From contig NZ_OMPQ01000015.1 in assembly GCF_900313025.1 (NCBI RefSeq), forward strand, positions 9,775-73,774: a stretch of DNA of 64,000 bases, read 5' to 3'. The notes beneath the pieces are model-generated. The model made no database searches and was not told the origin of the DNA. It saw only the letters and a program-made list of their open reading frames with translations. Every line of letters begins with the position of its first letter. The stretch's first letter is position 1. The position numbers and the translations under genes are program-made. Origin of the DNA: Pseudophaeobacter sp. EL27. GTDB taxonomy: Bacteria; Pseudomonadota; Alphaproteobacteria; Rhodobacterales; Rhodobacteraceae. Shown here piece by piece: positions 33,382 to 43,612 of the stretch.

Positions 33382-36240
33382 CTATTCAGCAGCGACCTTC
33401 TTGGCGTCGAGCATCTCTTTCAGATAATGCCCTGTGTGGCTGCGTGGCTCCTTGGCGACATCTTCCGGTGTGCCGGTCGCCACGATCTCGCCGCCGCCAT
33501 CGCCGCCTTCGGGGCCGATGTCGATGATCCAATCGGCGGTTTTGATGACATCAAGGTTATGTTCGATCACCACCACCGAGTTGCCCTGATCGACCAGCTC
33601 ATGCAGCACTTCGAGCAGCTTTTTCACATCCTCAAAATGCAGACCTGTTGTCGGCTCATCCAGAATATAGAGCGTGCGCCCGGTGGAGCGTTTGCTGAGC
33701 TCTTTCGACAGTTTCACCCGCTGCGCTTCACCGCCTGACAGGGTGGTGGCCTGCTGGCCGACCTTGATATAGCCCAGCCCCACCCGCATCAGCGCATCCA
33801 TCTTGTCGCGAATGCTGGGCACGGCCTGAAAGAAGGCTTGCGCATCTTCTACAGTCATATCAAGCACATCGGCGATGCTCTTGCCCTTGAATTTCACCTC
33901 CAGGGTCTCGCGGTTATAACGCGCGCCCTTGCAGGTTTCACATTCCACGTAGACATCGGGCAGGAAGTGCATCTCGATCTTGATGACACCGTCACCCTGA
34001 CAGGCTTCGCAGCGGCCGCCTTTGACGTTGAACGAGAACCGCCCCGGTTTATAGCCGCGCGTCTTGGCCTCAGGCAGGCCGGCAAACCAGTCCCGGATCG
34101 GGGTAAAGGCCCCGGTATAGGTGGCCGGGTTTGAACGCGGCGTCCGTCCAATGGCCCGCTGGTCAATATCGATCACCTTGTCCAGATGCTCCAGCCCCTT
34201 GATGCTTTCACAAGGTGCCGGCGTCTGGCGCGCACCGTTCAGCCGCATTGAGGCGGTCTTGAACAGGGTCTCGATGGTCAGGGTGGATTTACCCCCGCCT
34301 GACACACCCGTCACACAGAGGAATTTGCCCAGCGGGAATTCCGCCGTGACATTTTTCAGGTTGTTGCCCGTGGCCTTGACCACCTTGATCTTCTTCTTGT
34401 TGCCCTTGCGTCGTTTTGCCGGAACCGGAATTTCACGCACCCCGGCCAGATACTGACCCGTAATTGACGCCGCATCCGCCGTCACCTGCGCCGCCGTGCC
34501 GTGGCTCACCACTTGACCACCATGCACGCCGGCACCGGGGCCGATGTCAAAAACATAGTCCGCCTGGCGGATCATATCCTCGTCATGTTCCACCACGATG
34601 ACCGTATTGCCCTGATCGCGCAGGTTCTTCAGCGTGGTGATCAGGCGGTCATTGTCGCGCTGGTGCAGGCCAATTGAGGGCTCATCCAGCACATAAAGAA
34701 CCCCGGTGAGGCCAGAGCCGATCTGGCTGGCCAAGCGGATCCGCTGGCTTTCTCCCCCCGACAGGGTGCCACTTGAACGGGACAGGGAGAGATATTCCAA
34801 TCCCACGTTGTTCAGGAAGCCAAGGCGCTCGCGGATCTCCTTGACGATGGCGCGGGCGATCTCCTGCTTTTGCTTCGTCAGGTGATTGGGCACATCCTCG
34901 ATCCAGGCCAGCGCCTCGCGGATGGATTTCTGCACCACCTGCCCCGCGTGCTCGCCAGCGATCTTCACCGCCAGCGCCTCTTCGCGCAGACGATAGCCGC
35001 CGCAGGCGCCACAGGGGCGATTGTTCTGGTAGCGTTCAAACTCTTCGCGGATCCAGTTGCTATCGGTCTCGCGGTAGCGGCGTTCCATATTGGGAATGAC
35101 GCCTTCAAAGACCCGCGTCACCTCATAGACACGGCCTCCTTCGTCATAGCGGAAGGGGATCTCTTCCTCGCCGGACCCCCGCAGGAAGACCTGCTGCACC
35201 TTGGGAGACAGATCCTTCCACTGGGTGTTCTTGTCGAATTCATAGTGTTTGGCGATGGCCTCGATGGTCTGCAGGAAATAGGGCGATTTGCCTTTGCGCC
35301 AGGGTGCCAGAGCGCCGTCATAGATTTTGAGGCTTTGATCCGGCACCACCAGACGTTCGTCAAAGAACAGTTCCACCCCCAGCCCGTCACATTGACTACA
35401 AGCGCCAAAAGGCGCGTTGAAAGAAAACAGTCTTGGCTCAATCTCTGGAATTGTGAAGCCACTGACAGGGCAGGCAAAATTCTCACTGAAGGTTATCCGT
35501 TCGGGATCGCCCTCACGCGGGGCGGTTTCCAGAATGGCGATGCCATCCGCCAGATCCAGCGCGGTGCGCAAACTATCTGCCAGACGGGTCTCCAGCCCTT
35601 CACGCACCACCAGACGATCCACCACCACGTCAATGTCATGGCGGAATTTCTTGTCCAGTGTTGGCGGCTCATCCAGCTCGTAGAACTCGCCGTCCACCTT
35701 GACCCGCTGAAAGCCCTGCTTGCGCAGCTCCAGCATCTCTTTTTTGTACTCACCCTTGCGATCCCGCACGATCGGAGCCAGCAGAAAGCCCCGCGTGCCC
35801 TCCTCCAGGGTCATGATGCGGTCAACCATATCCTGCACCTGTTGTGCCTCAATCGGCTGGCCGGTCGCCGGGCTATAGGGCGTGCCCGCCCGGGCAAAAA
35901 GCAGACGCAGATAGTCGTAGATCTCGGTCACGGTGCCCACGGTAGAGCGCGGGTTCTTTGAGGTGGTTTTTTGCTCGATCGAGATCGCCGGGCTGAGGCC
36001 GGAAATGTGATCCACATCGGGCTTTTCCATCATGTCGAGGAACTGACGCGCATAGGCAGACAGGCTCTCAACATAGCGGCGCTGACCCTCAGCATAGATG
36101 GTGTCAAAGGCCAGCGAGGACTTACCCGAACCGGACAGGCCGGTAATCACCACCAGCTCATCGCGAGGGATATCCACATCGATGTTTTTGAGATTATGTT
36201 CGCGTGCGCCGCGTACTTCGATGGATTTCAACTCAGCCAT
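33382..36240 (-). CDS. uvrA: Excinuclease ABC subunit A
   Basis: This 952-residue protein (E. coli 940) is the damage-recognition ATPase of nucleotide excision repair. Two ABC modules are present. The first has Walker [10 protein letters not shown] near the N terminus, and the second GVSGGGKST. Signature motifs [11 protein letters not shown] and [11 protein letters not shown] and zinc-finger cysteines ([28 protein letters not shown]) are intact. An SOS box lies about 100 bases upstream. Confidence 0.97.
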   Translation of the reverse strand: MAELKSIEVRGAREHNLKNIDVDIPRDELVVITGLSGSGKSSLAFDTIYAEGQRRYVESLSAYARQFLDMMEKPDVDHISGLSPAISIEQKTTSKNPRSTVGTVTEIYDYLRLLFARAGTPYSPATGQPIEAQQVQDMVDRIMTLEEGTRGFLLAPIVRDRKGEYKKEMLELRKQGFQRVKVDGEFYELDEPPTLDKKFRHDIDVVVDRLVVREGLETRLADSLRTALDLADGIAILETAPREGDPERITFSENFACPVSGFTIPEIEPRLFSFNAPFGACSQCDGLGVELFFDERLVVPDQSLKIYDGALAPWRKGKSPYFLQTIEAIAKHYEFDKNTQWKDLSPKVQQVFLRGSGEEEIPFRYDEGGRVYEVTRVFEGVIPNMERRYRETDSNWIREEFERYQNNRPCGACGGYRLREEALAVKIAGEHAGQVVQKSIREALAWIEDVPNHLTKQKQEIARAIVKEIRERLGFLNNVGLEYLSLSRSSGTLSGGESQRIRLASQIGSGLTGVLYVLDEPSIGLHQRDNDRLITTLKNLRDQGNTVIVVEHDEDMIRQADYVFDIGPGAGVHGGQVVSHGTAAQVTADAASITGQYLAGVREIPVPAKRRKGNKKKIKVVKATGNNLKNVTAEFPLGKFLCVTGVSGGGKSTLTIETLFKTASMRLNGARQTPAPCESIKGLEHLDKVIDIDQRAIGRTPRSNPATYTGAFTPIRDWFAGLPEAKTRGYKPGRFSFNVKGGRCEACQGDGVIKIEMHFLPDVYVECETCKGARYNRETLEVKFKGKSIADVLDMTVEDAQAFFQAVPSIRDKMDALMRVGLGYIKVGQQATTLSGGEAQRVKLSKELSKRSTGRTLYILDEPTTGLHFEDVKKLLEVLHELVDQGNSVVVIEHNLDVIKTADWIIDIGPEGGDGGGEIVATGTPEDVAKEPRSHTGHYLKEMLDAKKVAAE

Positions 36241-36342
36241 ACTGCCCTCGTGCCCAATATTCTGGCCACTGCGGGATCTCGCCGCTGCCAGTCTTCGCCT
36301 TACAGATAGGCAATGTGGCGCGGAACTCCAACAGAAAAATGA

Positions 36343-36357
36343 GAACGTTAGTGGAAC
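36343..36357 (-). promoter_or_regulatory. LexA (SOS) box upstream of uvrA
   Basis: GAAC-GTTAGTG-GAAC matches the alphaproteobacterial LexA consensus GAAC-N7-GAAC (GTTC-N7-GTTC on the other strand). Its position, 103 bases before uvrA, supports DNA-damage induction. Confidence 0.8.
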
Positions 36358-36423
36358 ATTTTCCCGGATTTTGACGTTGAGCCGCCAAATATGGTGGCTT
36401 TGCCTATTTTTCGGCGCCGCCCC

Positions 36424-37596
36424 TTACGCGGAGATTTGCCGACGCTTGAGCGCCAGCAGCTGATGGACGAGACAGCCGCCCAGAAACAGCAGGAGCAGAG
36501 TGGCCATCAGTCCCGAAAACCCGGCCAGGCCAAGCGCCATCACCATAAGGGGCGTACCAATGGTATTGCCCAGGTTCCCGGCCTGCGCCAGAACACCGCT
36601 CGCCTGGGCGCGCTCCGCATCCTCCAGATTAAGATGCGGTATCGCCGCAAAGGAGCCCCCCTGCACCAGGCCCATGGCCGCAGCCAGCGCAATGCAGGCC
36701 AGCGGATCGCCGGGTTGGATCCAAAGCCATAGCACACCGCCCCCCGAGAGCAGAAATCCCAGCTGCACCACCTTGACGGCTGCGATATGGCGCAACAGGA
36801 AGACCCCCAGGATCATTGAACTGGCAATACTGGCCAGAGGCATGGCGCCAAGTACAAATGCGCGTAGGTCCGCGGCAATATAGGGCGGGATCACCGTAAG
36901 CACGGAGACAAAACAGCAGGTGTAAAACAGCCAGCCCGCCGCAGGGGCAACCTGCCAGGGGCTTTTGTAAACCGGCAGGTGCAGCCCCGGCAGGCTCCGC
37001 AGCGCGGGAAACTCCGCGCGCGCGGGCACGGGCACGTCCCGCAGGGCAAAACCCAGCCAGAGCGCCAGCCCCGCCATGATCAGCGCATGCATTGCAAAAA
37101 GTGACAAGAGGCCGAACCCTGCCACCAGCGGCAGGCCAAACCAAGCCAGCAGGGTAAAGGCGACACCAAAGAAGGTGCTCCACAGGGACATGGCCAGCCC
37201 ACGATCCCGGCGAGAGGCAAGCGCTGCAATCAATGTCGGTCCGGCAACCACAGCGCCCAGATGCGAGATCCCCTCAACTAGGCGGCTGGCGAGAAACAGG
37301 CCAAATGGCAGGTGCAGCGCCTGTAGGGCGGAGATCGCTGCGCCCAACCAAAGCGCCCAGACAAGGCTGCGCCGATAGCCGATTGAGCTGACAAACAGCC
37401 CTGCCACCAGGCCAAAGATGATACCGACGATTCCCACAGCAGAGACAGTGAGACTGACGGAGGCGCCAGCATCCGGGTAGAGCTGATCCATCCGATCGAA
37501 GATCACGCTGATCTTGCCATATTGCGCCGCAACGCCCAGGCCTGCGGCCCAGATCGCTATCACCAGTGGCCAACGTGTTATCGCGCGATCATCCAA
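36424..37596 (-). CDS. MFS transporter
   Basis: This 390-residue protein has about twelve hydrophobic segments. The MFS loop-2/3 motif is weakly kept ([24 protein letters not shown]), and an [37 protein letters not shown] block matches drug/metabolite exporters of the family. Substrate unknown. It is codirectional with uvrA, but the SOS box lies between them, so it is probably a separate unit. Confidence 0.85.
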   Translation of the reverse strand: MDDRAITRWPLVIAIWAAGLGVAAQYGKISVIFDRMDQLYPDAGASVSLTVSAVGIVGIIFGLVAGLFVSSIGYRRSLVWALWLGAAISALQALHLPFGLFLASRLVEGISHLGAVVAGPTLIAALASRRDRGLAMSLWSTFFGVAFTLLAWFGLPLVAGFGLLSLFAMHALIMAGLALWLGFALRDVPVPARAEFPALRSLPGLHLPVYKSPWQVAPAAGWLFYTCCFVSVLTVIPPYIAADLRAFVLGAMPLASIASSMILGVFLLRHIAAVKVVQLGFLLSGGGVLWLWIQPGDPLACIALAAAMGLVQGGSFAAIPHLNLEDAERAQASGVLAQAGNLGNTIGTPLMVMALGLAGFSGLMATLLLLFLGGCLVHQLLALKRRQISA

Positions 37597-38106
37597 GGCA
37601 TTCTCCCTACTGTATCGACAGCGGGGTGGATCTTTTCCCTGTGCCTACCAGCCTGTTCTAGACCGGGCCACTTCGGAGTGCCAGTTCCGTAGCATTTCCA
37701 TTTTGTCATTGGTCGGTCGGCGGGGCAGCCCATGTGGGGCGAATAGGTTGATCGGGTTCCAGTTTAGCAGGGCCTTCAAACTCATGATACATTTCGTCCA
37801 CCGCTTGCGCGACAGACGCTCCATTTTGTTGAGGTAGCTCACCATCACGCCTTGGCTTACTGCAACAAGACGCCGGTTCCCCAAGGCTGTTTCACAAAGG
37901 CGGTCAGAATAAGGCAAAGAGGCCATAATTGGCCGCTGTCTAATTAAGGGTTAACTCAGACTCTAGACACCTCACCTCGTCTCCGCCCTAGCCACCGCCC
38001 TAAAACAGCCACAACATATTGAAAGAATGGACAAACCTAAAAACACAAACGCGCACCTCCTGGCAGGGAGATGCGCGTAAAACCACAGCAGACGGTAAAG
38101 CTGCTG
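37597..38106 (-). other. Intergenic stretch with one doubtful small frame
   Basis: A 93-codon frame on the minus strand (37645-37926, beginning MASLPYSDRLCETALGN) has no ribosome site and no recognisable family; I do not call it a gene. The right end carries the terminator for lpd at 38036. Confidence 0.5.
38036..38078 (-). terminator. Terminator of lpd
   Basis: On the minus strand CGCGCATCTCC pairs with GGAGGTGCGCG, followed by TTTGTGTTTTT. The stem begins about 30 bases after the lpd stop. Confidence 0.85.
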
Positions 38107-39501
38107 CTACATGTGGATGACCCGATCAAAGGCGTCTAACACACTTTCATGCATCATTTCACTCAAGGTGGGATGCGGGAAGACGGTGTTCATCAGGTCT
38201 TCTTCAGTGGTTTCCAACTGGCGGCCCACCACATAGCCCTGGATCAGTTCGGTGACTTCGGCACCGACCATATGGGCACCCAGCAGCTCCCCGGTTTTGG
38301 CGTCAAACACGGTTTTGACCAGCCCCTCAGCCTCCCCCAGAGCGATGGCCTTGCCATTGCCGATAAAGGGAAAGCGCCCGACCTTGATATCATAGCCCAG
38401 TTCTTTGGCCTTGGCTTCGGTATAGCCAACGCTGGCCACCTGCGGCTGGCAATAGGTGCAGCCCGCGATGCTTTCGGGTTTGACAGGATGGGCGTGTTTA
38501 CCACCGATCAGATCGGCGACCATGACGCCTTCGTGGCTGGCCTTATGAGCCAGCCAGGGCGCGCCGGCGATATCGCCAATGGCATAAAGCCCTTCAACCC
38601 CGGTGCGGCAGTATTCATCTGTTACCACATGGGTCCGGTCGATCTTGACGCCAAGCGCCTCCAGCCCCAGGCCTTCGACATTGCCGACGATGCCTACGGC
38701 CGAAATCACCGTGTCAAATTCCTGCTTTTCAACCTTGCCAGCAACTTCGATATGAGCGGTCACTTTGCCCTTGCCACGATCCAGCTGCTTGACCATGGCT
38801 TTTTCCATGATCTTCATGCCCTGTTTGACAAAAGCCTTCTTGGCAAAGGCCGAAATCTCGGCATCTTCCACCGGCAGCACCCGGTCCATGACCTCAACTA
38901 CGGTCGTCTCAGCGCCCAGAGTGTTGTAGAAACTGGCAAATTCGATACCGATGGCACCGGAGCCAATAACCAGCAGCTTTTTGGGCATCCGCGGCGGCAC
39001 CAGCGCATCGCGGTAGGTCCAGACCAGATCGCCATCGCCTTCCAGCCCGGGCAACTCGCGGGCCCGCGCGCCAGTGGCAAGGATGATGTTCTTGGCAGTC
39101 AGCTCTTCGGTGCCCTTATCAGTTTTGACGCTGACCTTGCCCTTGGCCGGGATTGTGGCCTCGCCCATCACCACGGTAATCTTGTTCTTCTTCATCAGAT
39201 GACCAATGCCCGAGGACAGCTGTTTGGCCACCCCGCGGGAGCGTTTGACAACCGCATCCAGATCATAGCTGATGTTATCGGCGCTCAGACCAAATTCCTT
39301 GGCCCGCTCCATCAGGTGGAACACTTCCGAGGAGCGCAGCAGCGCCTTGGTCGGGATACAGCCCCAGTTGAGGCAGATGCCGCCAAGGTTTTCACGCTCA
39401 ACAATGGCGGTTTTCAGCCCCAGTTGCGCCGCACGGATTGCGGCGACATAGCCGCCCGGCCCTGCGCCAATTACGATCACATCATAGGTCTGTGCGGCCA
39501 T
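38107..39501 (-). CDS. lpdA: Dihydrolipoyl dehydrogenase (E3)
   Basis: This 464-residue FAD enzyme reoxidises dihydrolipoamide in 2-oxoacid dehydrogenase complexes. The FAD fold VIVIGAGPGGYVAAIRAAQLG, the redox pair GGICLNWGCIPTKALL (C43/C48), the NAD fold LLVIGSGAIGIEFASFY and the HPTLSE active-site His/Glu motif are intact. It is solitary, about 15 kb from pdhABC, but shares an upstream palindrome with pdhA, so it probably supplies E3 to that complex. Confidence 0.95.
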   Translation of the reverse strand: MAAQTYDVIVIGAGPGGYVAAIRAAQLGLKTAIVERENLGGICLNWGCIPTKALLRSSEVFHLMERAKEFGLSADNISYDLDAVVKRSRGVAKQLSSGIGHLMKKNKITVVMGEATIPAKGKVSVKTDKGTEELTAKNIILATGARARELPGLEGDGDLVWTYRDALVPPRMPKKLLVIGSGAIGIEFASFYNTLGAETTVVEVMDRVLPVEDAEISAFAKKAFVKQGMKIMEKAMVKQLDRGKGKVTAHIEVAGKVEKQEFDTVISAVGIVGNVEGLGLEALGVKIDRTHVVTDEYCRTGVEGLYAIGDIAGAPWLAHKASHEGVMVADLIGGKHAHPVKPESIAGCTYCQPQVASVGYTEAKAKELGYDIKVGRFPFIGNGKAIALGEAEGLVKTVFDAKTGELLGAHMVGAEVTELIQGYVVGRQLETTEEDLMNTVFPHPTLSEMMHESVLDAFDRVIHM

Positions 39502-39533
39502 GGTCTTCCCTCACCAATAGGAGCAACATAATT

Positions 39534-39551
39534 TAGTTCACCGTTAAACTA
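39534..39551 (-). promoter_or_regulatory. Putative operator upstream of lpd, shared with pdhA
   Basis: On the minus strand it reads TAGTTTAACGGTGAACTA, 33 bases before the lpd start. It is identical at 15 of 18 positions to the palindrome upstream of pdhA (54227-54244). Confidence 0.6.
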
Positions 39552-39753
39552 CTTTTCAAAGAACTGCAAACACTCAGTCATGCACCTCCAAAAAGACCCT
39601 TTCCCAAGGCCACATCAGCGCTTTCTTGTCAGTCTACGGCTTCTGCGGCAGTGCAGAGATGGCAGAGGTCTTTTGTCTTTCCAAAACCATAGCCCTGCAA
39701 CTTCGCCTATACTAGCGCGAAATCTTGCCAGAATCGTAAAGTGATCCCCCGCA

Positions 39754-40185
39754 ATGACAAAGACTGTTTTTGACCTCTTCAAAGCCCTGCTAAATGCCAC
39801 CCTGTTGTTACTGGCGCTTTGTCTGTTTCTGGGCTGGCAGTTTTTCACATCCGCACGCGACGTGACGGATCGCTTGGGTGAGATCGGCACGCGCTTTGCA
39901 CCAATCCACAACCAGCTTCAATCAATGACTGAGGAGCTTTCTGCCCTGAACCAGGCTCTCACAGACACAGCCGCCCCGGATAGTGCCGAGATGCGGTTCA
40001 GACTGACCAGATTGGAGGAACAGTTGTCGGGGTTGAAAGAAGAAACACATGCCCTGAGCCAACTCCCGGCCCAGGTTGTCGGCACGGCCGTGGAGGCAGC
40101 GGTGCAGGAAATCTCAGCAGAAATTACCACGCGCCTGCCACATCTGGAGCCTTGCGCCCCCGGTATCTCGGCGCCCCTGAACTAG
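39754..40185 (+). CDS. Membrane-anchored coiled-coil protein
   Basis: This 143-residue protein has an N-terminal membrane anchor (ALLNATLLLLALCLFLGWQFF) followed by a helical, heptad-like region (LQSMTEELSALNQALTD, FRLTRLEEQLSGLKEETHAL). No catalytic motif is visible. It converges on the DUF924 gene. Confidence 0.7.
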   Translation: MTKTVFDLFKALLNATLLLLALCLFLGWQFFTSARDVTDRLGEIGTRFAPIHNQLQSMTEELSALNQALTDTAAPDSAEMRFRLTRLEEQLSGLKEETHALSQLPAQVVGTAVEAAVQEISAEITTRLPHLEPCAPGISAPLN

Positions 40186-40210
40186 GGCACCGTCTCGCTC
40201 GGCAAAGGAT

Positions 40211-40242
40211 ACGAAAGGGAGCGGGACAAGGCCCCCTTTCGT
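40211..40242. terminator. Possible bidirectional terminator hairpin
   Basis: ACGAAAGGG (40211-40219) pairs with CCCTTTCGT (40234-40242) between two convergent genes; the T-tract is weak on both sides. Confidence 0.45.
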
Positions 40243-40247
40243 GCATT

Positions 40248-40285
40248 AACCTGGCGAACCTTTAGCAACCTGGCGAACCTTTAGC
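40248..40285. repeat. Exact 19-bp tandem duplication at the DUF924 stop
   Basis: AACCTGGCGAACCTTTAGC occurs at 40248-40266 and 40267-40285. The right copy supplies the stop codon of the minus-strand DUF924 gene. Confidence 0.9.
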
Positions 40286-40859
40286 CGGTTGCCTGCAGGC
40301 TGCGGACGGTCTCGCCATAGCCGCCAGCAGAGACATAGTCTCTTTCAGGGGCGGTACTGTTGCGCAACAATGCCTCGTTGCGGTAGGGGAAGCGCCCGAA
40401 CAGGCGGATCACCTCACGGTGGGCTCTGGCGTGCAACATGTTGGAGGCGCCATTTTTGGGCATCCGCTCTTTCATCAGGCGCACACAGCGTTCCTGATCG
40501 CAGAGGTTTTCCGAGTGCATCAAGGGCAAGTAAAAGAACTGCCGCGCCGGCTCATCGATCTTCATATCCCATTTTCGCTGAATGGCGTTTTTGGCTGCGC
40601 AAAGCGCCAGACGATCTGAGCGGAAAGCCTCGCCAGTGCCGCGGAACATATTGCGCGGGAACTGATCCATCAGGATGATGTAGGCCAAAGTCCCCGAAGG
40701 ATAGGTCAGCCACATGGAAAACTTGCCCTCACAGGCCGCTTTCCATGTCTCCTGAAACCGGGTTCTAATGGTTTCATCCAGCGCATCATCGCTTAGATAC
40801 CAACCTTTTTCTCCAACCTCATCCAGCCAGAACTTAAGGATTTCTTCGGGCCCCTGCAT
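40281..40859 (-). CDS. DUF924 family protein
   Basis: This 192-residue protein matches DUF924: ILKFWLDEVGEKGWYLSDDALD at the start, LAYIILMDQFPRNMFRGTGEAF as the signature, and FFYLPLMHSENLCDQERCV. The family has a helical TPR-like fold and unknown function. It stands alone, with a short tandem duplication over its stop. Confidence 0.92.
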   Translation of the reverse strand: MQGPEEILKFWLDEVGEKGWYLSDDALDETIRTRFQETWKAACEGKFSMWLTYPSGTLAYIILMDQFPRNMFRGTGEAFRSDRLALCAAKNAIQRKWDMKIDEPARQFFYLPLMHSENLCDQERCVRLMKERMPKNGASNMLHARAHREVIRLFGRFPYRNEALLRNSTAPERDYVSAGGYGETVRSLQATG

Positions 40860-40997
40860 GGTCCATCTCCACGTATAAATACTGAGGTTCAGTTCAGACC
40901 TTTTTTGGTGCTGTTTACAAGTGACGCTGGGTCACTATTTGCAACATTCAGTGGCATTTGCTGAAATATTCCTCACAAACCCATTGGGTTAGCGCAA

Positions 40998-42281
40998 TCA
41001 GTTGGCCTCACTGGCGGCTTCTTGCTCCTCAATCTCGGTCTCAATGGCATATTCCTGCGCAAATTCCACAACCACGGGCGAGCCGGTCAGGGCCATGGGC
41101 GACATAATGCCCGTCTCGTCGGCGGGAATCGCTGCCCGCTGTGTGGTGCGATAAAGCGCATAGACGGCCAGGGTGATCAGCAGGATCGCCATGAACAGGA
41201 AGTAACCCGATGGGCCAAAGACCGCATCACTCATGATCCACCCGGTGATCAGCGGACCTGCAATGGCGCCCAGACCGTTGATAAAGACCAGCCCGCCAGA
41301 GGCCGCTGCCATATCATCATGGTCGAGATAGTCATTGGTATGGGCAATCAGCAGCGAATAAAGCGGGTTGGACATGCCGCCGATAAAGAAGGCCGCCAGC
41401 AGCAAGTAGCTATAATCGCCCCCCATCATCATCCCCAAGATCGCGGCACCGCCGCCCAGTGCAGAAACGGCAAGAACCAGAATACGACGATCCATCCAGT
41501 CCGACATCCAGCCCAGCGGATACTGCAGAACAATGGCGCCAATATAGAAGGTGGCAATAAAGATCGAGATCTGCGACAGGGTCAGACCCGCTTCAGCTGC
41601 ATAGACCGCGCTCATGCCAAACTGCGCGGAGAAAACACCCCCGAGCAGGAACATCCCCACACAGCCCAGCGGCGAGACATTCATCAGCTCGCGCAGCGAC
41701 ATCGGTTTTGTGGTCTCAAAGGCAGGGGTGGGCGAAATCGACAATAGAATCGGCGCAAAAGAAACCGAGATCACCACAGAGGCAATCACAAAGGTCTCAT
41801 AGCCCGCGGGATCCCCGACCAGCATCAGCGCCTGGGCTGTCACAATGCCCATTGTCTGCACAATCATGTAGAGCGACAGCGCCTTGCCCCGGTTGGCATT
41901 GTCAGAGGCATTGTTGAGCCAGCTTTCTGCCGTCACATACACGCCGGAGAAGCAAAACCCGATCAGCGCCCGGCCCAGCATCCAGGCAATCGGATTGGCC
42001 ACTGCCGGATACAGGATCATCACCGCCGAGATCAGCGAGGCCAGCGCCGCAAAGACCCGCACATGGCCAACACGGCGGATCATTTCAGGCGCCAGACGAG
42101 AGCCACCCAAAAAGCCAATGAAATAGGCCGACATCACAAAGGACATCTGCAGGGTCGAAAACCCCTCCATCGCGCCCCGCACGCCCAGAATGGTGCCCTG
42201 CATGCCATTGCCGATCATCAGCATGCCCATACCCAAAAGCAGCGCCCAAGCGCTCGACAAAACCTGCAGCATTGAGGTCAC
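40998..42281 (-). CDS. MFS transporter, YcaD-like
   Basis: This 427-residue protein has about twelve hydrophobic segments. It shows features of the YcaD-like branch: MSAYFIGFLGGSRLAPEMIRRVGHVRVF, TAESWLNNASDNANRGKALSLYM and LQYPLGWMSDWMDRR. The C-terminal tail is acidic and hydrophilic (EYAIETEIEEQEAASEAN). Substrate unknown. Confidence 0.88.
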   Translation of the reverse strand: MTSMLQVLSSAWALLLGMGMLMIGNGMQGTILGVRGAMEGFSTLQMSFVMSAYFIGFLGGSRLAPEMIRRVGHVRVFAALASLISAVMILYPAVANPIAWMLGRALIGFCFSGVYVTAESWLNNASDNANRGKALSLYMIVQTMGIVTAQALMLVGDPAGYETFVIASVVISVSFAPILLSISPTPAFETTKPMSLRELMNVSPLGCVGMFLLGGVFSAQFGMSAVYAAEAGLTLSQISIFIATFYIGAIVLQYPLGWMSDWMDRRILVLAVSALGGGAAILGMMMGGDYSYLLLAAFFIGGMSNPLYSLLIAHTNDYLDHDDMAAASGGLVFINGLGAIAGPLITGWIMSDAVFGPSGYFLFMAILLITLAVYALYRTTQRAAIPADETGIMSPMALTGSPVVVEFAQEYAIETEIEEQEAASEAN

Positions 42282-42464
42282 TCCTTTGCCGTCGAGCAGA
42301 GCCCCACTGAAACGAGTGTTACAGCAGCCCTGCCCGTCTGTTGTTATTGACGGGGGATGCCCCTGATGTCAGAGGCGAGTGTCGGTTGATAAATTTCGAA
42401 TAAAGCGCGTTATCCTACTCTTATCAGAGCGGATGTTGCCTGTGCTTGTCTACGTTCATTCGCG

Positions 42465-43535
42465 TCACTTCTGCGGCGTATTCGTCTCTTCGGGCAATAA
42501 AAGCGACCCGTCACCGTAAGAAAAGAAGCGATAGCGGCTGTTTACCGCGTGATCATAGATCTCGTGCACCCGCTCTTGCCCCATCAAGGCTGAGATCAGC
42601 ATCAGCAAGGTCGATTTTGGCAGGTGAAAATTGGTCATCAGCGCATCTGCCGCATGAAAGGTAAAACCCGGATAGATAAAGATATCCGTCTCCCCCTCCC
42701 AAGGCTGCACAGTGCCGGACCGCGCAGCACTTTCAATCAGACGCAACGCGGTGGTGCCAACTGGAATCACCCGGCCACCTGCAGATTTGGTCGTGGCGAT
42801 CTCGGCTGCGGCCTGCGCACTGACCCGCCCCCATTCCGCATGCATCTTATGGCTGGTGACGTCTTCGACCTTGACCGGCAAAAAGGTGCCCGCGCCCACA
42901 TGCAGGGTCACATAAGTGAATTCCACCCCTTTCGCCTTGAGAGCCGCCAACAGGTCCTGATCAAAATGCAAAGAGGCCGTAGGCGCCGCAACCGCGCCTG
43001 AATGACGGGCCCAAACGGTTTGGTAGTCTTCCTTATCCTGCGCATCTGCGGCCCGTTTGGCGGCGATATAGGGCGGCAAAGGCATAGCCCCTGCCGCGTT
43101 GAGCGCCGCATCAAAATCATCGCCTGCAAGATTAAACTGCAACTGTCCCTGCCCGTCCGCCACACCAACCAGCTCCGCCGACAAGGCGTCCGAGAACACC
43201 ACGGTCTCACCCAGCTTGACCTTCTTCAGGGGCTTCAACAGGGCCGACCAGCTGCCATCAGCCTTGGGATCCAATAGCGTCACTTCTATCTTAGCGGCCA
43301 TTTTACCCTGAGCAGTGTCGCGATGACGCAACCCAGAAAGCCGCGCCGGGATGACTTTGGTGTCATTGAGCACCAAGCGATCGCCAGGCTGCAAAAGGTC
43401 AACCAGATCGCCAATATGGCCATCCGTCATCTGGTCAGGCGTAGCCACCAGCAAGCGCGCCGCGCTGCGAGGCGAGGCCGGACGGGTGGCAATCAGGTCA
43501 TCGGGCAGGTCAAAATCAAAATCGCTGAGTTTCAT
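42465..43535 (-). CDS. queA: S-adenosylmethionine:tRNA ribosyltransferase-isomerase
   Basis: This 356-residue enzyme converts 7-aminomethyl-7-deazaguanine in tRNA to epoxyqueuosine precursor using the ribosyl part of AdoMet. Family signatures are clear: [52 protein letters not shown] and [19 protein letters not shown]. It stands between an MFS gene and the AsmA-like gene on the same strand. Confidence 0.96.
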   Translation of the reverse strand: MKLSDFDFDLPDDLIATRPASPRSAARLLVATPDQMTDGHIGDLVDLLQPGDRLVLNDTKVIPARLSGLRHRDTAQGKMAAKIEVTLLDPKADGSWSALLKPLKKVKLGETVVFSDALSAELVGVADGQGQLQFNLAGDDFDAALNAAGAMPLPPYIAAKRAADAQDKEDYQTVWARHSGAVAAPTASLHFDQDLLAALKAKGVEFTYVTLHVGAGTFLPVKVEDVTSHKMHAEWGRVSAQAAAEIATTKSAGGRVIPVGTTALRLIESAARSGTVQPWEGETDIFIYPGFTFHAADALMTNFHLPKSTLLMLISALMGQERVHEIYDHAVNSRYRFFSYGDGSLLLPEETNTPQK

Positions 43536-43612
43536 GCCGCCCCTTTAAGGGGTTTATCCAGGCTTGGCTATGGTTCTTGACGACAACTATAGCGGCACAG
43601 TTTCAGGTGGTC

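Noticed and set aside
34870-35961. 363-codon plus-strand frame over uvrA
   Set aside because: It is a shadow of uvrA, which is intact with all motifs; no independent signals.
37645-37926. 93-residue minus-strand gene
   Set aside because: No ribosome site, no recognisable family and unremarkable composition; left as intergenic.
38149-39531. 460-codon open frame on the plus strand over lpd
   Set aside because: It is antisense to a complete dihydrolipoyl dehydrogenase gene; codon bias of the real gene keeps this frame open and the product has no family features.
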